A stretch of DNA of 12,487 nt, taken from positions 23,499 through 35,985 of the forward strand of contig DYRC01000005.1 of NCBI GenBank assembly GCA_020718925.1, read 5' to 3'. A model generated the notes under the pieces. That model ran no database searches and was not told where the DNA came from. It worked only from the letters and a program-made list of their open reading frames with translations. Of the stretch, positions 6,352-12,487 are shown in pieces. Each line of letters opens with the position of its first letter. Positions within the stretch are counted from its first letter, which is position 1. Source of the stretch: Desulfonema limicola. Its GTDB lineage: Bacteria; Desulfobacterota; Desulfobacteria; Desulfobacterales; DYRC01. The position numbers and the translations under genes were made by a program.

Positions 6352-6447
6352 CCCGGAAATGAATTTCCGGGCTATTATGTGTCGTCCCTACGGGACTTTT
6401 TTATCCCGTAGGGATAATCCATAATAGCGCGGCAATTTATTGCCGGG
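6352..6447 (+). repeat. Nested palindromic REP/MITE-like element
   Basis: The roughly 96-base element is built symmetrically. Terminal hairpins are CCCGGAAA-TGAA-TTTCCGGG (6352-6371) and CGGCAA-TTTA-TTGCCG (6430-6445). A 9-base arm GCTATTATG (6371-6379) pairs with CATAATAGC (6420-6428). The centre TCCCTACGGGA (6385-6395) pairs perfectly over 11 bases with TCCCGTAGGGA (6404-6414) across an 8-base T-rich loop. Each central half is also itself nearly palindromic. This is the layout of REP/BIME-type or miniature mobile elements. No transposase gene is in the window. It ends about 55 bases before gpmI. Confidence 0.85.
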
Positions 6448-6502
6448 AATCGGTGGGATAAATGAATCCCTTAACACTTTTCTTCAATTCGGAGACAGAT
6501 TA

Positions 6503-8035
6503 ATGACAGCTAAAAAACGCCCGTGTATGCTGATGATTTTAGACGGATGGGGAATCAGCCCCGCGCATGAAGGAAACGCCGTATTTTTATCAGGTACGCC
6601 TTTTCTGAATCAACTGAAGCAGACGTATCCCAACACGCAACTGACATGCTCCGGCGAGGCGGTCGGACTTCCGGCAGGCGTGATGGGAAATTCCGAAGTA
6701 GGACATCTCAATATCGGCGCAGGGCGGATTGTGTATCAGGAATTGCTCAGAATTGACATTGCGATTCGGGAAAAGCGGTTTTTTCAAAATGACGCGCTTA
6801 ATGCCGCAATGTCCGAAGTCCGCGCAAAAAATTCAGCACTTCATCTGATAGGGCTTGTTTCTGATGGCGGCGTTCACAGCCATATCAGCCATCTGCTGGC
6901 GCTTCTGGATATGGCGCGTGAACGCGGAGTGAACCGTGTTTATGTTCACGCCATCCTTGACGGACGGGATACATCACCGGACAGCGGCGTGAGCTTTGTT
7001 TCCCAGCTTCAGGATCATATTGAAAAACATCATTTCGGAGCGATTGCAACAATTTGCGGACGATATTATGCGATGGATCGGGATAAACGCTGGGATCGCG
7101 TTGAACAAGCATATCAGCTTTATACTCTGGGGCAGGGAATATCCGAATCGGATCCGGTATCGGCAATTCAACATGCGTATCAGCGCGGCGAGACGGATGA
7201 ATTTGTCAAGCCTATTATTCTTACAGATAAATCCGGGATAATCCGGGATAACGACGGGCTTATTTTTTTCAATTTCAGGGCAGACCGGGCAAGAGAAATC
7301 ACCCGTGCGCTGACGGATCCTCTTTTCAAAGAGTTTGACCGAGACGTGGTTCCGCAGTTTTGCCGCTTTGTCTGCATGACCCGCTATGATGAAAAATTCG
7401 ATCTTCCGGCAGCTTTTTTACCGACACATCTGAATAATATCTTGGGGGAAGTGGTCAGCAGACAGGGATTGCGCCAACTGAGGATTGCGGAAACCGAAAA
7501 ATACGCGCATGTAACCTATTTTTTCAACGGCGGCGAAGAAAAAGCCTTTGCTCTGGAAGATCGGTGTCTGATTCCATCGCCTCGTGATGTGGCAACGTAT
7601 GATTATAAACCGGAAATGAGTGCGCGGGCGGTTACTGCCGAACTTTTATCCCGTCTTAAACCCGATAAATATGATCTGATTGTGCTGAATTTTGCCAATA
7701 TGGACATGGTGGGGCATACGGGCGTATTGGATGCGGCGATTCAGGCGTGTACGGTGGTGGATGAGTGCGTGGAAAAGATTGTCCGGGAAGTCATTGCTAT
7801 GGGCGGCGCGGTGTGTATTACTGCGGATCATGGCAATTCGGAAAAAATGATTGACGACAACGGGCATGTTCATACCGCGCATACGACGAATCCGGTTCCT
7901 TTTATTCTGGCAGATGATGCCCGGAAAACCGCCAAACTCAGACAAGGTATTTTAGGCGATATTGCGCCCACGCTTCTTGATCTCATGGGCATAGAACCGC
8001 CTGAAGACATGAGCGGAAAATCGCTTATCCTTTGA
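6503..8035 (+). CDS. gpmI: 2,3-bisphosphoglycerate-independent phosphoglycerate mutase
   Basis: The 510-residue cytoplasmic enzyme interconverts 3- and 2-phosphoglycerate in glycolysis and gluconeogenesis, using two Mn ions and a phosphoserine intermediate. All family signatures are visible: metal-binding DGWG near the start, MGNSEVGHLNIGAGR with catalytic Ser64, DGRDTSP, RYYAMDRDKRWDR, FNFRADRARE, TRYDE, TEKYAHVTYFFNGG, NFANMDMVGHTG, TADHGNSE and HTAHTTNPVPF. The length equals the family norm, so it looks complete and active. The frame stays open upstream to a TTG at 6440, but that start lies in a repeat hairpin. The ATG at 6503 has GGAG 8 bases upstream and gives the standard N-terminus. 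It is flanked by a repeat-rich gap upstream and the ribonuclease gene 87 bases downstream. Confidence 0.98.
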   Translation: MTAKKRPCMLMILDGWGISPAHEGNAVFLSGTPFLNQLKQTYPNTQLTCSGEAVGLPAGVMGNSEVGHLNIGAGRIVYQELLRIDIAIREKRFFQNDALNAAMSEVRAKNSALHLIGLVSDGGVHSHISHLLALLDMARERGVNRVYVHAILDGRDTSPDSGVSFVSQLQDHIEKHHFGAIATICGRYYAMDRDKRWDRVEQAYQLYTLGQGISESDPVSAIQHAYQRGETDEFVKPIILTDKSGIIRDNDGLIFFNFRADRAREITRALTDPLFKEFDRDVVPQFCRFVCMTRYDEKFDLPAAFLPTHLNNILGEVVSRQGLRQLRIAETEKYAHVTYFFNGGEEKAFALEDRCLIPSPRDVATYDYKPEMSARAVTAELLSRLKPDKYDLIVLNFANMDMVGHTGVLDAAIQACTVVDECVEKIVREVIAMGGAVCITADHGNSEKMIDDNGHVHTAHTTNPVPFILADDARKTAKLRQGILGDIAPTLLDLMGIEPPEDMSGKSLIL

Positions 8036-8083
8036 CAGTATTTGATTTGACCGGAATTTGAGAACATTGATTTTCATCATACA

Positions 8084-8112
8084 TTGACTTTCTCAAGCCC
8101 TGTTGATATAAA
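8084..8112 (+). promoter_or_regulatory. Strong sigma70-like promoter immediately before the RNB ribonuclease gene
   Basis: TTGACT (8084-8089) and TATAAA (8107-8112) are exactly 17 bases apart, the best promoter match I found in the window. Transcription would start near 8118-8120, only 3-5 bases before the ATG at 8123, which would make the mRNA essentially leaderless. That agrees with the lack of any Shine-Dalgarno sequence before this ATG. Confidence 0.5.
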
Positions 8113-8122
8113 TAAGTTTGTT

Positions 8123-10126
8123 ATGGAAACAGGAAGCGTTGTCGAATATATAGACCGGCAGAAAATTATCATTGCCGTTGTGATGGAAGCCAAAGGGGAC
8201 AGGATCAGGCTGCTCAATGATGCCAACCGCGAAGTGAAATTGTCTGCGGGGCGCATTCTGCATAAAAGCAGGCAGCGTCTGCACAGTTCCGTAAGCCGTG
8301 ATCGGCAGATTGAGGCATTGAAAGAAATTGCCTGTCGGCGCAAAGAACTGGCGGATCAGATCAATCTCAGGGAATTGTGGGAAGTCCTGAATACCGAACA
8401 GCAGCGGATTGATCTGAAGATTATGACCGAGCTTTGTTTTCCCGAAGACCCTTCTGAGGATTGCGAATCCGCAGTTCTCAGGACGTTTTTCAATGATAAG
8501 CTGTATTTCAGATTCAGCCCTGACGGATTTTTTCCGAATACCGAAGAACAGGTCAGACAATTACAGATTCAGGCTCAGGAAGCCGAGCGCAAAAACCGGC
8601 TCATTGAACTGGGCGGTTTATGGCTTAAAAGTGCTATATCCGGCAATGGGCATTTACGCCCCCCGTCTCTGACATCCGAAGAACAGGCTGAAATTACCGA
8701 GATCCTTAAATCCTTGTATCTGCATGAAAAAGAAAGTCGGCATTATGCTATCGGAAAAGAAATCACAGACAAAGCAGGCATCAACGACAATGAGATGCTG
8801 TTTCAGGTGTTGGTGCGGTTAAATATTTGGAATCAGAATGAAAATATTGATTTATATCGCTATGATGTCCCGATTGATTTTTCAGAAGATGCGACTCGTG
8901 AAGCTATCAATCTGATTTGCCACGATTATTCTCCATCAGAAGAAAAAATCCGCAAAGACCTTACCCATCTTCCCCTGATGACCATAGACGGGCAATCCAC
9001 CCTGGATTTTGATGATGCGTTAAGCATTGAAGAAAAAGATGATCATTATCAGTTGGGCGTTCATATTGCAGATGTGGGGCATTGTGTCAGAAAAGGATGT
9101 TCGATTGATACAGAGGCAATTCTCAGAGGCAGTTCGATTTACATGCCGGATATGAAAATTCCCATGCTGCCGACCTCGCTTGCCGAAGATTTATGCAGTC
9201 TCAAAGCCGGAGAAACCCGTCCCGGAATCAGCGTGATGATTAAGATAGACAAAATTTCCGGCGCGATTCTGCATTATGATATTTTTCCCAGCATGATTCA
9301 GGTGAAAAAACAACTGACCTATTATGAAGTCAATATGATGCCCGAAGAAAATCGGGATATATTCATTCTGCATGAAATTGCCACAAAGTTCCGTCAGAAG
9401 CGTCTCAGAGACGGCGCGGTTCATATTTCTCTGCCGGAAATCAATATCTGGCTCACAGACGAAGGCGAGCTGATGGTGAGCAAAACCAATCGGGAAAGTC
9501 CGGGCAGAATGCTGGTATCTGAAATGATGATTATGGCAAACTGGCTGATGGCAAGGTTTTTATCCGAGCGCAATCTTCCCGCGATTTTCAGGTCCCAGCC
9601 TGATCCCAAAGAACGCCTGTATAATGAAGACCAGGGGACATTGTTTCAGAATTGGATGCAGCGCAGATTGTTAAGCCGCTTTGTGCTGAGTTCCAGATCA
9701 GAACGTCATTCAGGGCTTGGCTTGAACGCATATCTGACCGCAACTTCTCCGATTCGGAAATATTTCGATCTGGTTACTCAGCGCCAAATCCGATCAGCCT
9801 TTGATTTGGATACGCCTTATACGGATCGGGAAATTGAACGGTCACTTCACAGCTTGGAACAGCCGATGTTCAGCGTATCCCGCCTTCAATACCAGCGCAA
9901 GCGTTACTGGCTGTTGAAATATCTTGAGGACAGAATAGGAAAAAAAGAAGAGGCGCTTGTGCTGAACAGACGGCGCAACGGCTATCAGGTTCTTCTGACC
10001 GAGTATCTGACAGAATGTATTTTGCCGGTATCATCCGGAGTTTCGATGAGATCGGAAGATATGATTCAGGTTACGATTCAGCATGTTAATGCAAGAAAAG
10101 ACACTCTTTCCGTATATATGGCGTAA
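8123..10126 (+). CDS. RNB-domain 3'-5' exoribonuclease (RNase II/R family)
   Basis: The 667-residue product has a small N-terminal beta-rich part (GSVVEYIDRQKIIIAVV... LLNDANREVKLSAGR), a helical/winged-helix middle, an RNB catalytic domain (from about residue 280 to 600) and a C-terminal S1-like OB region (about 608-667). The RNB active site is intact: MTIDGQSTLDFDDAL gives Asp289, Asp295, Asp297 and Asp298, and TATSPIRKYFDL (near residue 545) matches the conserved Arg-containing motif. It should therefore degrade single-stranded RNA processively from the 3' end. The N-terminus differs from E. coli rnb and rnr and resembles a separate RNB branch I associate with deltaproteobacteria, so no symbol is given. 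The ATG at 8123 has no ribosome site; the frame continues up to a TTG at 8084, but that TTG is the likely -35 box. The cyclase gene starts 5 bases after its stop. Confidence 0.93.
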   Translation: METGSVVEYIDRQKIIIAVVMEAKGDRIRLLNDANREVKLSAGRILHKSRQRLHSSVSRDRQIEALKEIACRRKELADQINLRELWEVLNTEQQRIDLKIMTELCFPEDPSEDCESAVLRTFFNDKLYFRFSPDGFFPNTEEQVRQLQIQAQEAERKNRLIELGGLWLKSAISGNGHLRPPSLTSEEQAEITEILKSLYLHEKESRHYAIGKEITDKAGINDNEMLFQVLVRLNIWNQNENIDLYRYDVPIDFSEDATREAINLICHDYSPSEEKIRKDLTHLPLMTIDGQSTLDFDDALSIEEKDDHYQLGVHIADVGHCVRKGCSIDTEAILRGSSIYMPDMKIPMLPTSLAEDLCSLKAGETRPGISVMIKIDKISGAILHYDIFPSMIQVKKQLTYYEVNMMPEENRDIFILHEIATKFRQKRLRDGAVHISLPEINIWLTDEGELMVSKTNRESPGRMLVSEMMIMANWLMARFLSERNLPAIFRSQPDPKERLYNEDQGTLFQNWMQRRLLSRFVLSSRSERHSGLGLNAYLTATSPIRKYFDLVTQRQIRSAFDLDTPYTDREIERSLHSLEQPMFSVSRLQYQRKRYWLLKYLEDRIGKKEEALVLNRRRNGYQVLLTEYLTECILPVSSGVSMRSEDMIQVTIQHVNARKDTLSVYMA

Positions 10127-10131
10127 CGGTC

Positions 10132-11556
10132 ATGTTCTCATCTTCTCTGCTCAGAAAAATTTTCGGCTCTGTTCTGATAGTTCTGACAACTTCTGCGCTG
10201 ATTCTCTTTTTTTTCAAAGATATTCAGCAAAACAGAATCATCCTGTTATTATCCGTCATGGGACTTTCTGTTTTGGCAATATGGTTGCGCCTGAAAACAA
10301 TATTGCTTCCCATCTCTTATCTTTCAGAGATAGCCTCAAAAATCCTGAAAGACGACTTTTCAGATGACCGATATATTACCGGACAATGTGAAATCGGAAC
10401 GTTAGGCGCGGCATTGTATCGTTTGAAACACGATGTTGAGAATCTGCTTCTTGAGGTGGGCGTCAGGCATCAGGAATGGACAAATCTGTTCAGAAAAAGC
10501 GAACAGATGCGCGGTCAGATTTATGAGCTGACTACGGCAAAAAAAGACCTTGCAGATGAAGCGGATAAAATAGCGATGCAGTTGGAATCTTTGAGAAAAA
10601 GCGAAGATCGCTATCGCACTATGCTGGAAAATATCGAAGAAGGCTATTATGAAACAGACCTGCTGGGCAATCTGATATTTTTCAATGATTCGCTTTATAA
10701 TATGCTGGGCTATTCCCGTGATGAGATGGTGGGAATGAGCTGCTTCGGATTGACAGACGATGATAACGCCGCTAAATTGAGTCAGACCTTTGAACAGGTA
10801 GTTGACAACGGAAAAGCTGCAAATCTGTTTGATCTCAAACTTATCCGGCAGACGGAAAAAGAAATTTATGTGGAAATGTCCGTAACGCCTATAAAAGATT
10901 CAGACGGACAGGCAATGGGATTTCGGGGAATTATCAGAGATGTCAGCGCCAGAAGAGAATACCATGAAAAACTTGAATATTTAGCATACCATGACGAACT
11001 GACCGGACTTTACAACCGCAAAGCTTTTTTTGAGCGGCTTAAAGACACCCTTGCCCAATCTGATCGGGATTTGCGGGAAAAGCATGTTTTCTTTATGGAT
11101 TTGGATAAATTCAAGCAGGTTAATGATACACTGGGGCATGATGCGGGAGATAAACTGCTTCAGGAAGTTGCCGAAAGGCTCAAAACCGTTATGCGCCAGA
11201 CGGATCATGTTTGCAGACTGGGCGGCGATGAATTTACGGTTATTCTGAACAATATTACCGAACCTGCGCCGGAAACAGCCGCACAGCGCATTATTGAGGC
11301 ATTGTCCGCGCCATATCGTCTGAATGATCATCAGGTCAACTTTATCAACATCAGCATCGGTATTGCCACATATCCCAAAGATGGAAAAGACATCACCACG
11401 CTGGTCAATTGCGCGGATGCGGCAATGTTTGAAGCTAAAAAAATAGGCAATCGCTATGTGTTTTTCAACGATATAACCCCACCCCCGTCCCCTCCCCGGA
11501 ACGGAGAGGGGAGTTCTCCCCATTCCCTTTCAGAGAAGGAGATGGGGGGTAGATGA
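10132..11556 (+). CDS. Membrane PAS-GGDEF diguanylate cyclase
   Basis: The 474-residue protein has two N-terminal membrane helices (about 7-28 and 36-53) with almost no periplasmic loop, a linker with HAMP-like and coiled-coil character (about 58-158), a PAS domain (about 160-275: RYRTMLENIEEGYYETD, FFNDSLYNMLGYSRDEMVG) and a GGDEF domain (about 280-446). The active site GGDEF is intact at 364-368, with an RxxD inhibitory site (Arg355-Asp358) five residues before it, so it should make cyclic di-GMP and be product-inhibited. The PAS input and short loop suggest sensing in the membrane or cytoplasm rather than an external ligand. The start lies 5 bases after the ribonuclease stop, implying cotranscription and coupled translation. 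The domain normally ends near RYVFFN (446); the remaining tail, TPPPSPPRNGEGSS and onward, is encoded by a palindromic repeat. Confidence 0.95.
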   Translation: MFSSSLLRKIFGSVLIVLTTSALILFFFKDIQQNRIILLLSVMGLSVLAIWLRLKTILLPISYLSEIASKILKDDFSDDRYITGQCEIGTLGAALYRLKHDVENLLLEVGVRHQEWTNLFRKSEQMRGQIYELTTAKKDLADEADKIAMQLESLRKSEDRYRTMLENIEEGYYETDLLGNLIFFNDSLYNMLGYSRDEMVGMSCFGLTDDDNAAKLSQTFEQVVDNGKAANLFDLKLIRQTEKEIYVEMSVTPIKDSDGQAMGFRGIIRDVSARREYHEKLEYLAYHDELTGLYNRKAFFERLKDTLAQSDRDLREKHVFFMDLDKFKQVNDTLGHDAGDKLLQEVAERLKTVMRQTDHVCRLGGDEFTVILNNITEPAPETAAQRIIEALSAPYRLNDHQVNFINISIGIATYPKDGKDITTLVNCADAAMFEAKKIGNRYVFFNDITPPPSPPRNGEGSSPHSLSEKEMGGR

Positions 11557-11563
11557 TGGGGTT
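11475..11563 (+). repeat. GC-rich nested palindromic repeat overlapping the cyclase 3' end
   Basis: Outer arms AACCCCA (11475-11481) and TGGGGTT (11557-11563) pair, as do ACCCCC (11481-11486) and GGGGGT (11545-11550). Inside are two hairpins: TCCCCT (11489-11494) with AGGGGA (11507-11512), and CCCCAT (11518-11523) with ATGGGG (11542-11547). Base composition (C runs, then G runs) is unlike the gene around it. It encodes the last ~26 codons and the TGA of the cyclase gene. Its RNA form could also work as a 3' stem-loop, but no T-tract follows. Confidence 0.8.
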
Positions 11564-11599
11564 TGAAAGCGATTTGGTATTACAAAGGAGGAAAAGTTT

Positions 11600-12475
11600 A
11601 TGAATTTGAAGGTCGGATTTATCGGTATGGGGATTATGGGCGTTCCCATGTCTCTGAATATTCTTAAAGGCGGATACCAACTGCGTGTCTGTAACAGAAG
11701 CGCGGACAAATGCGCTCCGCTGATTCGCGAAGGGGCTGGAAAAGCCGATACCCCGAAAGAATTGGCAGAATGGGCGGATGTCGTGATTCTGATGCTTACG
11801 GGTCCCGAAGCTGTTCAGGAAACGCTTGACGGAGAACACGGACTGCTTGCCGGTATGGCGTCAGGAAAAACCCTGATCAATATGAGTACGGTATCGCCTG
11901 CATTTGCCAAAGAATTGAATCAGCAACTCAGCCGCCGCTCGTTGTTTTTCATTGATGCGCCGGTGTCCGGATCAAAAAAGCCGGCAGAAGACGGCGCGTT
12001 GGTCATTTTAGCCGGAGGATTGCCGGAAAAAATTGACGAATTTGAGCCGTTGCTGTTAAAAATGGGCAAAAAGGTGGTGCGGTGCGGACAAGCCGGACAG
12101 GGATCAGCTATGAAAATGACCGTGAATCTGCTGCTCGGCATTATGATGGAAGGGCTTTGTGAGTCGGTGAATTTCGGAGAACGCTGCGGGCTTTCTGCTG
12201 AAACGATAATGGATACAATATTGTCAGGTGCGATGAACTGCCCGTTGTTTGCGCTTAAACAGGATATGATGAAAACCGGCAATTTTCCGCCACAGTTTCC
12301 GTTAAAGCATATCACCAAAGACCTCAGATTTATTCTGAATGTTGCGGATGAAACAGGAGCCGCAGTCCCCGCCGGTCATGCGGTGTTTCAGCTTTACCGG
12401 CAGGGAATGGGAAAAGGGCTTTCAGATTCGGATTTTGCAGCAGTGAAAACAATTTTGGAAAAGATCAGCGATTAA
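11600..12475 (+). CDS. NADPH-dependent beta-hydroxyacid dehydrogenase, glyoxylate/succinic semialdehyde reductase type
   Basis: The 291-residue cytoplasmic enzyme belongs to the 3-hydroxyisobutyrate dehydrogenase family. It has the Rossmann motif GFIGMGIMG (Gly9-x-Gly11-x-x-Gly14), and an NRS at 32-34 after strand 2 that favours NADPH over NADH. The substrate loop is DAPVSGSKKPAEDGALVILAGG (119-140), the catalytic Lys172 with Asn176 lies in GQGSAMKMTVNLLLG, and FPLKHITKDLRF follows. The SGSKKPAEDG and FPLKHxxKDL patterns resemble the GLYR-type enzymes that reduce succinic semialdehyde to gamma-hydroxybutyrate and glyoxylate to glycolate, as described in Geobacter, more than HIBADH proper. The ATG has an excellent ribosome site (AAAGGAGG, 8 bases away), 31 bases beyond the repeat that ends the cyclase gene. 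The substrate is inferred, the family is sure. Confidence 0.93.
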   Translation: MNLKVGFIGMGIMGVPMSLNILKGGYQLRVCNRSADKCAPLIREGAGKADTPKELAEWADVVILMLTGPEAVQETLDGEHGLLAGMASGKTLINMSTVSPAFAKELNQQLSRRSLFFIDAPVSGSKKPAEDGALVILAGGLPEKIDEFEPLLLKMGKKVVRCGQAGQGSAMKMTVNLLLGIMMEGLCESVNFGERCGLSAETIMDTILSGAMNCPLFALKQDMMKTGNFPPQFPLKHITKDLRFILNVADETGAAVPAGHAVFQLYRQGMGKGLSDSDFAAVKTILEKISD

Positions 12476-12487
12476 GGCTGTATTTAT

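Larger units (their letters stand above)
6162..6502. other. Gene-free gap between divergent genes, filled with repeats
   Basis: This 341-base gap separates the minus-strand DUF1016 remnant from plus-strand gpmI. It holds a minus-strand promoter-like pair (6263-6291), the right direct repeat (6315-6350), a large palindromic element (6352-6447), a small hairpin GGGAT-AAATGA-ATCCC (6455-6470), and the gpmI ribosome site GGAG (6491-6494). I see no coding sequence and no convincing plus-strand promoter for gpmI. Confidence 0.7.

Noticed and set aside
6384..6402. GTCCC-TAC-GGGAC stem followed by six T's as a rho-independent terminator
   Set aside because: The stem is only 5 pairs, no plus-strand gene precedes it, and the sequence is better explained as half of the larger 11-pair central palindrome.
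6440..6502. TTG-initiated N-terminal extension of gpmI
   Set aside because: It begins inside the repeat hairpin, has no ribosome site, and adds 21 residues absent from the family; the ATG at 6503 has GGAG at good spacing.
8093..8560. 155-codon open frame on the minus strand
   Set aside because: It lies wholly antisense to the RNB gene, where the plus frame shows clear family similarity; no ribosome site or recognisable domain.

Overview
The window looks like chromosomal DNA from a Gram-negative, probably deltaproteobacterial (Desulfobacterota-like) organism. The grounds are an outer-membrane type II secretion operon, an RNB-family exoribonuclease and a glyoxylate/succinic-semialdehyde reductase of types I associate with that group, a medium GC content, and repetitive palindromic elements between genes. 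The lineage is an inference from family resemblance, not a database result.

Left part (1-4340, minus strand): a tightly packed type II secretion operon transcribed right to left as gspJ-gspK-gspL-gspM-gspC-gspD. Spacing is minimal: ATGA overlaps at J/K and M/C, a 29-base overlap at K/L, a 1-base gap at L/M and a 4-base gap at C/D. J and K are minor pseudopilins, L and M form the inner-membrane platform, C links the platform to the outer membrane, and D (only its first 49 codons are present) is the secretin. A sigma70-like promoter sits just upstream of gspJ. gspE/F/G/H/I are not in the window, so the system is split or continues beyond the left edge.

Middle (about 4341-6502): a small accessory segment on the minus strand. 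It holds a truncated DUF1016/YhcG_N gene and a gene for a TIR - transmembrane - DUF1566 (C-type-lectin-like) protein. A near-identical 36-base direct repeat (33/36) lies on both sides of it. Palindromic elements lie between the two genes, exactly where the DUF1016 gene is broken, and upstream of them. The 3' end of the TIR gene resembles a diversity-generating-retroelement variable region, although no reverse transcriptase or template repeat is in the window. This is the most interesting part.

Right part (6503-12475, plus strand): housekeeping and signalling genes. They are gpmI (cofactor-independent phosphoglycerate mutase), an RNB-domain exoribonuclease that may be translated from a leaderless mRNA, a membrane PAS-GGDEF diguanylate cyclase whose last ~26 codons come from a palindromic repeat, and a beta-hydroxyacid dehydrogenase of the glyoxylate/succinic semialdehyde reductase type. 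The ribonuclease and cyclase genes are 5 bases apart and probably cotranscribed. No tRNA, rRNA, CRISPR array or transposase gene was seen.
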